Below are positions 23,126 to 33,902 of a stretch of 64,000 nucleotides of DNA, in pieces (the stretch's first letter is position 1; each line of letters opens with the position of its first letter). Origin of the DNA: Pempheris klunzingeri (Eukaryota > Chordata > Actinopteri > Acropomatiformes > Pempheridae); the NCBI RefSeq assembly GCF_042242105.1, contig NC_092014.1, forward strand, positions 12,156,374 to 12,220,373, given 5' to 3'. Below the pieces are notes generated by a model. It searched no databases. It was not told the DNA's origin and was given only the letters and a program-made list of their open reading frames with translations. Made by a program: the position numbers and the translations under genes.

Positions 23126-23739
23126 ATGGAGTTTTTTCTTCTGATGAATTTCTGCTTGATCAGTATCACCATAGTTGTAAGTACAAAAGGAGGAATGCAT
23201 ATTCTTTTCTTGCAATTATTTTTGATGTCTCTTAAAGGACTTTCAGCGAATTTGAAAACCAAACAAGTATGTTATTCAATGTTTTTTTTTTTGCAGAATT
23301 GTCATCATTATCATAGCAGTGATTCAGACAGTGATGAGGTAAGAACGAATTCTCATCACTCTAGCAGTGAGTCTGACAGTGATGAGGTAAGAATTCTATT
23401 AATCCTACCATTTGTCAGCTCTATTGAAAGATAGCAAAACAGATTTGATTTTTAAAAATGATTTTTAAAACATTATATTTTGTCTTGCTGCAGAGAGGCA
23501 ATTGGTCCCCAAAGCCGATTCCTCCCTGGTTTTCCTTTCCTATCTGGCCTCTGTTTCCTGGTCTGTGGCCACAGCCACCACCTGCCCCACCTCCACCTAC
23601 GACACCAAAACCAACCCCAGCCACAACCAAGAGGCCAACCACAACCTCAACCCCAGCCCCAACCCCAACCCCAGGCCCACAGCCCCCCAAGACAACAGTT
23701 GCTGCTACCACTGAGATCCCTCGAGGAGACAGCGGATGA
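23126..23739 (+). CDS. Acidic-exon plus Pro/Thr-rich SCPP protein with C-terminal RGD (128 or 112 aa)
   Basis: Coding exons: 23126-23176, 23297-23386 (or ending 23338) and 23494-23739. The signal peptide is MEFFLLMNFCLISITIV. Exon 3 is His/Ser/Asp-rich (HHYHSSDSDSDE) and contains a 51-base tandem duplication that also copied the GTAAGA donor. Both donors are in frame, so the gene can make one or two acidic cassettes. The last exon starts NWSPKPIPPWF, has a Trp/Pro/Phe stretch, then Pro/Thr repeats (TPAPTPTPGP) likely to be O-glycosylated, and ends IPRGDSG, a classic integrin-type motif next to the terminus. It is probably a secreted calcium- or mineral-binding matrix protein. I do not recognise the exact member. 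The start at 23126 is the first ATG of this frame. Confidence 0.82.
23297..23396 (+). repeat. 51-bp tandem duplication of an acidic SCPP exon including its splice donor
   Basis: Unit 1 (23297-23347) and unit 2 (from 23348) both read aattNtcatca ... agcagtga ... gacagtgatgaggtaagaa. Unit 2 lacks one codon. Each unit ends in GAG followed by GTAAGA. Confidence 0.88.
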
Positions 23740-24075
23740 GCTATACTGACTGTATAGGAAAAGCAAATTGACTGCTTACTTTACTTCCATTCTCCAACAA
23801 CAGAAAAGGTACTCAGTGATATAAACATGTACGCTGTGTGTGTGTTTTTTGCATTTATATATGTTGGTAGTATTTTATCACGCTGAAGCCATTTTTCAAC
23901 CAGATTTTATTGACTTTTACAAAAACGGACATGTATTTGTTGGCATGTTTTCACATTTCAGTATTGTTTTCTGTTTTTCTTATGACTTCTTGTTGTTTGT
24001 CTTCATGTTTTCTCACTTTTCATATAATTTAATAAGCATTATGTGTTGTTCAACTTTTTTATGCCACAGTGCAGA

Positions 24076-24081
24076 AATAAA
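24076..24081 (+). terminator. Poly(A) signal of the acidic plus Pro/Thr SCPP gene
   Basis: AATAAA about 335 bases after the TGA, the first on this strand past the stop. Confidence 0.5.
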
Positions 24082-24109
24082 ATCTGTAGAATGTAGCGGT
24101 ACATTATGA

Positions 24110-26460
24110 CTTAGAACATGCATAATCGAGACGGGTGCTTCGTCAGAGTGTATTATGAGTTTTGTTGGAGATTGGAGGCTGGAGGATAGTGGTGGAGACA
24201 CCTCATGGAAGAGTGCTGACAACATGCCGGTGTAATATTCAGTCTGTGGGCACATACATCACCATCCCTGGATCAACACAGCTTAGGAAATGGATAAGTG
24301 TTGAGCATGTAATACCTGACTCTTCACCAATGCCGTCTGGCACACGGTACTTTTATCATGACTCAGCCTCTTGGCTAATTTTCCCATTCATTGCACTGCA
24401 TTGCCAACCGTTTGGCACCTTTATTCACAGAAACTTTGACAAGAATATATACAACTGCATTAACATTTTCACAGATGCACACCTGTTTCTTAATGTAAAA
24501 CAGCGACTCATTATGAATGTAAAGTTTGTTGGAATGTCAATTCAAAACTTTGTTGTAAAGTTTGTTAAATGATTTAACCAGCCAAACAACAGGCAGAGGA
24601 TGATGAAAATCAATACTTACACTGAACAATAACGTTTTATAAATTGTATTCAGTGGGGGTTTGCACACTAAAATAAAACTTTGAAATGATCCATGTGTGG
24701 GTGGCATTCTTATTCTAGGGGTGTAAGAACCTGCTGGTCTGTTGATGTTTTAAAACATATTTCTATAAACCCAATTTGACTAAAACGTGGCAGAAATGTC
24801 ATGTGTTGACCACATCGCTGCAAGAATTATCATTTGAATGAATGTTGATCTTGAGTTAATAAATATTGATGTTACAATTGCAGTCCAATTACAGTAATAA
24901 TCATATCAGCCTGTTTTATGTTGTTTGTGCCAAACTAATTGCTCTAATCACTCAGCACGTATGCTGTTCAGAGATAACCAAGATAGTTCTGTTGTCTCTC
25001 TATTTTAAAACCATTGTGTTGTTGCTAAAACAGAGAGGTTTCATACATCAATAAAGGGGGCATTTTGTGACGTCTTTTCCTTTAATTCTGGAAAGTATGT
25101 AGCTTACCCTTACCCTGCAGCTTACACTCATTAAAAATGTGAAGCTGAAGTACTTAAACTCATTCTAATGAATGTATAAATATTGTATGTTATGATGAGA
25201 CTCCAGAGGCAAAATTTACATGTTACAGCAGTACATGAAACAGTCTTAAGATGTATGAAACAGTTGTTTAAAATAATATGAATGCAGTAAATGTCAAAGG
25301 CTATGAATACTGTACATGAAAATAAATGCCAAGCCATATATGTGACATGACATTGTGTGGGAAACTAAGTTACATAAATAACATAAATAAGATACATACG
25401 CAGAAGAAAAGAGTATTTCCAATATTTCTAATTCACTACTTAACAATATCAAGCAACAGTGATTAAGATCTCAACCATTTTCCAAAGACAATATTGTCAA
25501 ATGGGTTTTATACAAAGTCAAGCATCATAGCTATGATTGGGACAGAGTGTTCATCAGTCTATTACTACTGGCCATGTAATAGTGATCTTGCTTCACAGTG
25601 CATGCTGAGATGGACTCCTGAAAGGCCTGTAAAACTGCAAAGGACAATATAAGTAAAGATTGAGTAACATGAAGCAAAGGGTTTGACACATTTGAGTAAC
25701 TATTGTGTTTAATGTCAAGTTGGTTTCTGAGTGAAAAACATTTAAGAAAAAAACTATAAAGATTGTAAGACAATTGACACCTGGGTTGGATATATTTTAA
25801 GTTTCAGTTTCTCTGTTCACTGGAACCTTTAGCTGTCACAGTGCGTACAGCTTTTCTTGGATGAAATGTAGGTCGTGATTCACAGTTTTAAAATTAAAAT
25901 GAAATTCTCTTTACCTCAAGCTTTAGTCTGCCCCCTTGGGCACTTGTATGTATACTAACAATCTCTGACTGCGTCCAAATGAGAAGACATATAGTAAATG
26001 TTCAAACACTAATGATGATCTGTAACATCTGGTGAATTAAGATGTGTTTCATTGATTGATTTGTGTGTCTAATTAATTAATTTACCCTTTATGCTACTTT
26101 TCTACAGCTGAATTTGATGCCTGATGTCCATGATTAAAACATTATACTGACATTTCTACCATTTCCTTATTCATCCTTTTATTGTGTTGTCATTGCACAT
26201 TGCACACATGTTTGGTTTGACCATAATTACTACAGTGAGACACTGACACATCAGCCGCACCCACAGGTGCTCTGAGCAACAGGAAAACCGCAAGTCTGGG
26301 GGTTCTCATGTTTGTTTATTCGCCTCTGTAGACATTACAGCATTATAATTGAAGGACAACAGTTTAGGGCATTCAGCGGATTTTATTTGGTTTCCACCTC
26401 ATTGTTTCATTCACACCAGACGTTTAGGTTAAATTTGTCTGTTTTTTTCTGTCATGTCTG
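24110..26460. other. Intergenic stretch, no gene identified
   Basis: It contains a 136-codon open frame at 24162-24572 (plus) with no recognisable domain or splice context. I see no SCPP exon. The region could hold an old, unrecognised repeat. Confidence 0.5.
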
Positions 26461-26636
26461 TTCTGTCATTGGTTGTTTCACTCTCTGAGCAGTGCATAAG
26501 TCAATGCCCCCTCTCACAGTGTTTCATTGAATTTAAAGTGCTCTAAGAGAACATTCCTTTCAGTTTTCATTGATCCTCTGACAATCAATTCAAAACCAAT
26601 TTCTATTATTTGTTTTGTTTTTGGAAATGATTATCC

Positions 26637-28613
26637 TAATCCTACTGTCATGTTTTACCGTGATGCTGTCAGCAGTGCCAGTAAATGGCTCATTTGTTAA
26701 CAATATTTGAAATGTCACATTTCACATTATCGTATGATGTGAAACCTGTTGTAACAGTGATCATTTAGGGATTTTTCTTTTATATTTTCAGGTCTTTCCT
26801 CCCCTTCTTTCACAAGGAGGAGCCATTCAAGCTCAGAGAGTTGAAGCCACAAACCTGACACCTGACGCTCAGACGCCAGCCCCGCTTTCCCCTGAGGTGG
26901 AGCAACCGCAGCCTGGGGCAACCCAACAGCTGGGTCCTCAAGGTGGCCCCCAGTTCCTGCCTCCCACACAACACTACACCTGGTCTCCACTGGGGGGCAG
27001 TTCAAAGATCATACTGTTGCAGCCAAGTGTCCATGGAGCTCAGCCTGCTAACCAGCCGACACTCCCACAGCAGCTTCAGGTAGGACATAAAACATTTGGA
27101 GAAATATTAACAGATAAAAAATATATATATTTATCTTTATTCCAAAGCTATTTTATTTTTTTACTCATAGCAATAATGTAAATTCTAGAGATACTCTCCA
27201 GTGAATCAGAAGTAACTAAGTTTACTTTGTTGCTGTATTTTTCAGATTTTCTCTCCTTATGGTTACTTTCCTCTTTTTTCATCATCCTACAGAAATCAAC
27301 TGGTAAGATATCATTGAGAAATAATAGTAATGCAAATAGTACAGTGTTCTGTGCTGTGCTACAAACTGTAGATGCAAAACTATTTTCCAACCACAACCCA
27401 GCTTGAAAGATTTCACCTGGAGGGTCTTTAACACATTTCTACAGTGCACATTTTTTTCCTCATATGTGCTGTCAACATGTTCTGTATAGAATAACTGAAA
27501 CAGCTATAACAGTGTTGTGGAAATAAAGACATCTGTACTTTGCCGCAATCTGTCACTTGATTTATGACTCTCTGAGATGGAAACTTAGATACTGTTTCGC
27601 CTTGAGCATGTTTTTCTGTCTCAAGTGATGTTGTAATTGTATTAATTTATCTATTATATACGGTATGCAATTGATGTTTGGTGCAGAATTGCAGTTGTGT
27701 CTTGTCTTTTGCAGAATTTGTTGACAAACATTAAATATAAGATTTTTCTCTCTCTTAGTTTTCCCCATATGGATTCCCAATGATTCTTGAATCACCTCGT
27801 CCACAGACTCCAGCAAATCAACCTCAACCTGCAGAAACACCTTCTGAAGTAGGTCCTTTAGGAGATCCACCTCAGCAACAGCAACAGGTGTGTTATAAAC
27901 TTCAATCAGACAGCAGTGCTCATATAATAAAAAAGACAACATATTCTACTTCAAAATGAGGCTAAAGTTGCATTATGTCTTATTTTCATCCACAGAATCC
28001 CCAAAATGTATACATACTCCAGCAATCCATGGTACGTGCAAAATACACTCTGTAAACTTGGATATACTCATGAATCGTGCTCAGTCTGTCTTTTCTGTCT
28101 GATTATGTTTTATTGGACGTTTGCTGTCATTCTTTACTAGAGCTCTCAACTTGGCAGTCTCAGCTCAGAAGAACTTGAGGTAACACCGCCAAGATTTTTA
28201 TCTGTCTCCCAGCTTGTTCAGACAATCTGCTCAGTGAACTCATTGATCCTATTGATGATCCAATTGTTCTCCCTCCCTTGACTCTAACAGTATTTTTCCT
28301 CTCTTCTATGTCTCAGATGGCAGCTAAAATGGGCCAGCTGGGTGTGTACCTGCCCACTGTGCTTGCAAACCTTCCTGCAGGAGCTGTGCAGCCTGTGAGC
28401 CAGGCGGCTGGGCTCGCAAACACAGACAAGCAAGGCATCGTGCCAACTGTGGGGACCTCGTCAGCCCCACAGACGCAGCAGCTTGCAAGCTCTGGACCAC
28501 AGCCGAACACTAACGGGATCCCTGTAGGTCTGGAAAGACCCATGCAGAGGGAGGCCACTGCCCAAACACCTGTTCAATCCATACTCCAAACCACACAGCG
28601 AACCTTTGTCTGA
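26637..28613 (+). CDS. Pro/Gln-rich SCPP protein with amelotin-like SSEEL block (299 aa, 7 coding exons)
   Basis: Coding exons: 26637-26690, 26792-27079, 27246-27302, 27759-27887, 27996-28031, 28141-28179, 28317-28613. All introns are phase 0. The signal peptide MIILILLSCFTVMLSA is followed by VP. Exon 3 is long and Gln/Pro-rich, and two successive exons start FSPYGYFP and FSPYGFPM. A 13-codon exon then reads LGSLSSEELE, and the last exon starts MAAKMGQLGVYLPTVLANLP. The order LG-x-SSEEL, hydrophobic stretch, Pro/Gly/Ala-rich tail resembles mammalian amelotin (…ILSSEELPQIF…) and, less well, the SSEE region of ameloblastin. Both are enamel-surface SCPPs next to ODAM in tetrapods. I infer an enameloid/collar-enamel protein and leave the symbol open. 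A likely acceptor for exon 2 is TTTCAG at 26563. Confidence 0.85.
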
Positions 28614-28689
28614 GAAAGTCGACACCAGAAGAGATAACTTATAGCAGCATACTGAGAATAAACTAATTATTAATGAAATCTGTAGATTA

Positions 28690-28810
28690 ACAATGAGTCA
28701 ATAAAGGTTTTCATGCATTATGTTTCATCTTAGCAATTTATTAACTGTGAAATTTTTATTTCATTGATTACTGCTATTGTGTATTTAATAAATAATATCA
28801 AATAAAAACA
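28690..28810 (+). terminator. Poly(A) signals of the SSEEL-block SCPP gene
   Basis: Several AATAAA hexamers lie 90-190 bases after the TGA (near 28699, 28788 and 28800). The first is the likeliest. Confidence 0.5.
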
Positions 28811-28819
28811 AAAATGTTT

Positions 28820-30150
28820 TGACTGTGGACACAAAATTGACTTATTATGACCTTATAAGTTGATATGATGAACATGGCACACATCCAGATGACATAGAGC
28901 AACATTAACATTAATTTGCACTCTGTTTTTGATCTCCTACATATGTGACTCTTTAGCTGCAAAACACTCCACAGTGTTCACCAGCTAGTTGCTAACTTTG
29001 ATGGTGTGCTGATTGGTGCTGAGCAGGTAGGGTACAGTGAGCTTTTAAGCAGAAAACAGGTGCCTGCTGCAGCCAAAATGCAGAGTTGATGGTGGAGAGA
29101 TTGAACCTATGCAGTTAATGGGCTGTAAAATGGGCTGTAAAACAAAGACGGTTACAAATGCTAAAACTCTCTCAGTTCTGAGAAGAACTGCTAAAAAAAA
29201 ATACATAATGAAATATATACATTCAGTTTCATGTGCATGCTATTAAATTGGCTTTGAGACTTTCATTACAGCACCTAATTTTTTCAGCAGCACCCTGATC
29301 GTGTGGGAAATATAAGAGGGCACTCTAAACTTCCCTCCACTAGTCTTTGCTATAAATACAAGGGTCTTGGCAAGAAAACACACATTGGCATTTCCTGGGC
29401 TTTAAATTTCAATTGTGTTTTATAAAGTTGGAATAGGTCTCACACATACTTGTATGAGTGAACCTGTGGTAACTTCTTGTGTTTAAGAATTACAATTTAG
29501 CTCAGTTCAAATGTCTTCACTGATAAAGCGTCTTTCTGACCAGTAACATCATTTTTTGTGTGAAGTGATGTTGTAATTGTAATTTAGTCATCATGATGAA
29601 ACCTTTTCTTCCCTACTGTGTCCCTACTGGCTCACATACTGTGCAAGTGACTGTTAAAGTACTGTATTTTCTTGCTGCCACCAATTTACTGTTCCACGAA
29701 AGTCATTAAATCATATTCAACAAAAGGTGAATGAGTTTTAGTCAAAATGAAGAAGTCTTGAAAGGCTCAAAACATCGTAATCATCATAATGATAATCATG
29801 AGGGAATTGCTACAACTATTCTAAAATAATAATATTCATCATCCAATCATCATCTGCTATGATATAGTATATTAGTTAATAATGGTTGTTTCAAAAGCTT
29901 CACTCTACACCCTCTGGATAAATGTGGCTCCTATTTTTATGCAACCCTTGTGCCCTTTTTGGAGTAAAAGATGTTGCAAGTGGGCACCTGATGAAACACA
30001 TCAGTGAGGGATCAAATGTGATTCATGTGCATTTCAAGCCAAAAATGCAATTAGAGGTTTCTTACTGAGAAATACCTGCCAATTCTGTAATCGTAAAAAT
30101 GAAAATCCTTGGCATATCACCAATACCTGTCATGGGTTTGCTCGTCCCTT
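28820..30150. other. Intergenic stretch, no gene seen
   Basis: AT-rich, with a short 'agtgatgttgtaattgta' shared with intron sequence at 27.62 kb. No supported exon. Confidence 0.5.
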
Positions 30151-30374
30151 GTTCTGTCAGCAAATAAATAGGAGTAAATCTCTCCAGTGATCACACTCCT
30201 CCTCAGCAATCATTCAGTTTTCTTGGGCTGCCAGCAAGGAAAGGTAATGTAGACAACTCATATCATTGGCATTCTTTAGGAAAATTTAAAATAATGTTCT
30301 GATTAAATGATCTGTCAGGTGGTACACTGAATATTGTAATAACTCAAAAAGTCTCTTTGACAGCTCCATTCAAA

Positions 30375-32132
30375 ATGAAATTCATCCTACTTGCTGCCTG
30401 TGTCCTTGGGATGGCTGTCTGTGCTCCTGTAAGGAAAACATCCTATTTCTACAATATTTCTCCTTCTTCTGTCAAATATATATTTTGGCACTGCTTTTAC
30501 AAAAAAAAAAAATCCTTATGTCAACTTCCATGTCGCTGTTTTGAAGCTTTCAATCATATCACACAGTACTCATCAGCAAATGGAGTTTGCTCGACTGTCC
30601 TTATAGATGTTCAAACTTTTACTTTTTCTGAGCAGTTCAAAGTCTTTTTGCATTTGTTCTTTATTGACAGTTGTCTGTGGATAATATCTTAAGTTTGTCT
30701 GTGAATTATAGATTTTGCACTGACCTGCATTCCCTTGATTCTGCTGTATTTTCTCTTTTTCAGCCGCAGACTTACATGGAGTTTGACATCCGTTACGCTC
30801 CAGCTGAGGTACAGTAAGATGCAGTTTAGATCAGCTGGTGTATATCATCACATGCACACAAAAACCACAGTAAAAGACACATTTTCGAAAATCACTGAAT
30901 AAGCTCTGCTCACAGGTCTGCTATTATGTGTTCCCAAATGATGGTAATGTCTGTATAGCTGAGCCTGTTGATGTCTCGTTTACTTGTAGTTTGCTGCTTT
31001 TATCAAAATCTGTGTTCATCTGAAGGTTAAAATGATTAATGATCCTTACAGGCAGCCAAGGCTATTCCTGCTGGAGCTCCAGTTGGATCTCTGGATGTTG
31101 TAAGAGCTAATTTATATTGTTTATATGTATCGAATTTTATCTAATGATTATGCTTTTGTATGATAATCTCGACTGTTTTTATTTCCAGCTGCTCCCTGTT
31201 GATGCCCAGAGGCAGCCTATTGGAGGAGCTGTGAGTGCCTTGATTTATGTGTGCATATATTACCAAGATAATTAACAGTATATACAATCCAACAAAAAGT
31301 AGTTTCAGGGACCAAATGTATATCACAGAGCAGAGCTAATTTATACCTGTTTTTAAGTGCGTGCGTGTCTGCATGTGTTTTCAATCAAAGGTCCGTGGCT
31401 TTGTCAAGCAGGAGATCCCCGAGCCAAATGGTAGAGACTCCAAGGATGTGGTAAGAGCCTGCAGATTTTCATTTCTCCAGCAGAAGTAGTATAAGATTTT
31501 ATTGACCTAATGATCTTTTCTTATTCTCACCTGCTCCAGTTCTTCCCCTTTGGTTTTGACCTGCCGGACCCTGCCGCTGCTGCCCCTGCTGCTGCTGCCC
31601 CTGCCGATCCCGTTGCTCCTGCAGATCCCGTTGCTCCTGCAGATCCCATTGCCCCTGCTGATCCCGTTGCTCCTGCTGATCCCGTTGCTCCTGCTGATCC
31701 CGTTGCTCCTGCTGCTCCAGCTGCCCCTATTGTACCTGTCGTTGTTGCTAGTGTCCCCGTAAGAATGACCACAATTTTACATTTTGAAGCATTTAGGTTG
31801 ATAGAAAAATCCAAAAGATTTGGTCACAAGCAGCTGTCAACCATATTAATGGTTTGATTGATTTTAACGTACAATAATAGCTTTAAATGACTGCAGCAGG
31901 CAGGAAACTGTATTGAACTCAAGTGGTGACGAGGGCATCGGGTTCATTCTAATAAATTAGTGTTGCGTCAGAGGAACTGTCTTCCAGCTATTTCTGCTGA
32001 GGTGTTGAGAAACATTGACTAATCAGGACACACACATTAAATGATCCTCTCTCCTGCCTAGCTAATCAGAAGCGTCTGTCATTTTAGGCTGCCAAAACCA
32101 CTGGAGATGATGATGATGATGACGACGACTAA
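30375..32132 (+). CDS. Ala/Pro/Asp-repeat SCPP protein with poly-Asp tail (170 aa, 8 exons incl. non-coding)
   Basis: Non-coding exon 1 ends at 30243. Coding exons: 30375-30428, 30764-30808, 31052-31099, 31189-31230, 31391-31450, 31540-31758, 32088-32132, all phase 0. The signal peptide is MKFILLAACVLGMAVCA plus P. Short exons follow (PQTYMEFDIRYAPAE; AAKAIPAGAPVGSLDV; LLPVDAQRQPIGGA; a Lys/Glu exon with NGRDSKDV). The large exon starts FFPFGFDLPDP and carries an Ala-rich run, then hexapeptide repeats of the type PADPVA. The protein ends TTG followed by eight Asp. It has no Cys outside the signal peptide. The poly-Asp end suggests strong calcium or mineral binding. The repeat style resembles the SCPP gene at 39.4-41.7 kb. 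Poly(A) signal at 32485-32490. The member is not identified. Confidence 0.85.
31618..31725 (+). repeat. 18-bp coding minisatellite (PADPVA hexapeptide)
   Basis: Units of the type gatcccgttgctcctgct, with small variation, encode about six to seven PADPVA/PADPIA hexapeptides inside the large exon. The frame is kept in all units. Confidence 0.88.
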
Positions 32133-32484
32133 AAAAGCAGAGTTAGCAGGGTGTGCACACTTTTGTGCATAGACAGGTACACATGCACACACAGAGTGTT
32201 CATACATTATCTTTCTGGGTGACTGTCTGAATACATGAAAGTTTTCTCATCAAGGACATTTAAGATGTATCTTCTTCCCTTCCCACTGTAGGTGATCAAT
32301 GCAGAAAGACCAGCAGCCTTCCCCGGTATGAGATGACTAGCCAGCAATGCTGTTTCCTTAAGTATGAAAAATATATTGCTATGCCTTTGAAAAAAAGTGG
32401 TGCTCTGCATTTTTAGGGAAAAATGGTGGTATGCACACGGTGCTATGCTTTTCAATGAAAAACTTGAAAAAGTGCTATGCCTCT

Positions 32485-32490
32485 AATAAA
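32485..32490 (+). terminator. Poly(A) signal of the poly-Asp SCPP gene
   Basis: AATAAA about 350 bases after the TAA. The 3' UTR may contain an intron (donor near 32176, acceptor near 32292). Confidence 0.45.
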
Positions 32491-32519
32491 AAGACGATCC
32501 TATACAATGAAATATGAAT

Positions 32520-33640
32520 TACTGCTTGTTGTTTCCTCAGTTTTCTCAATTTGCTATAACTATGCTTCATAATAATATAATATACTATATTCATATAATA
32601 TATTACATATAGAACATTGCAGTAATAAAAACTATATTCATGCAACAATCAGATATTCTTATCCATCTTCAGATTGTTTAAATGTGTAATTCAGTCAAGC
32701 AAAAGTGATGGGAATTATAGTTCTACCTCCTGTGTACATGTTAAGTACATTTATCTTCTTCAGCTGCGTTGATAGTCTGGCCTTAGAAGTTGTTCTGCTC
32801 TGCTGTTGTGATGATTTGGAAACGCAATTAACATGTGAGCAACTGGAAAACAACATCACATTTACATATGTAATGGACATAGCAGTTTCAGATATCGATA
32901 ACACAGTGCTGCAATTGCACTGAAGCAGTAATAATAATAATAATAACAATCATAATAATGATAATAATAATGATAATAATAGAGCCAAGCAAAGCATGGA
33001 CAAAGTTAAAACAAATAGAAAAAAGACAATAAAAACAGTAGAGAGACAGCAGGAGGAAAAATACACAAATGGTACAAAAAGTATAAGACAGTAAAAACAT
33101 TAAAGAATACAAATATAAATAAATACAAATAAAGTAATAAAACCATTAATTAACAAAGCAATACAAAACAAGATGACATCACCTAACAGCAAATCTGTAA
33201 AAATGGGTTTGAATGGGCCCCAACTGTGGATCTAAGGAGTCTACATTTCTGCTATGCAGTGTGGGGCCAGACAAATACGTGCATTAAAAGTAAAATCTTA
33301 AAATCTATGGATGCTTAGATCTGAGTCAAATAGTTCTCTTAGATTTCTGGTGGCTGGCTTCACATTAGTAAACAAGGCAATTTTCAATGAGTCTGATTTG
33401 GACGATTGAACAATATGACTTTCTTATTTTGAGTTACTGAGTTGAAGAAAGTTTTGTGACATCCAGCAGCAGACGTCACTAAGGGTCTAAAACTGTCATG
33501 ATGGTAGAATGAGTAGCACGCAGAGTGAAGGTGTGCACCGCTCTAGACAGTGTAATCAAACAGAGTCTGCTATTACACAGAAAGTGGATTTGACCACTGG
33601 TCATTTAGTAAAGCTGAAGACTAGACGCCGACACTGTACC
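32520..33640. other. Intergenic stretch with low-complexity AAT tract
   Basis: An (AAT/ATA)-rich imperfect trinucleotide tract lies at about 32928-32981, followed by A-rich sequence. No gene seen. Confidence 0.6.
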
Positions 33641-33700
33641 TACTCATTGGGCAACATCACTCCCACTGGCCGTGATTGGCTCTCAGTTGACCTGGCACCC

Positions 33701-33707
33701 TATAAAA
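33701..33707 (+). promoter_or_regulatory. TATA box of the scpp5-like gene
   Basis: Canonical TATAAAA with an inverted CCAAT box (attgg) about 25-30 bases upstream. Non-coding exon 1 ends at 33776 before GTGAGT. Confidence 0.8.
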
Positions 33708-33902
33708 GACAAAGTAACTCTGTGGAAGATCCGATCAACTGGCATCATCTCTCCAGTGGTGAATTGATCACAGAAGGTGAGTTATGAAGAACTTCGGCAT
33801 AGGTTCATGCATGCTCCTTAACAGCACGGCAACCATTTGGTGTGACTTTTTTGGTTAATGTGATGATGAAATGTGTTTGCAGGACTCGGTTAATCTGCAA
33901 AA

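Noticed and set aside
24162-24572. 136-codon plus-strand frame
   Set aside because: The longest frame in its region, but no known motif, no poly(A) signal close by, and no splice structure typical of neighbours. Left unannotated rather than called a gene.
27562-27942. 126-codon minus-strand frame
   Set aside because: Antisense to an intron and an exon of the Pro/Gln-rich SCPP gene. No recognisable domain.
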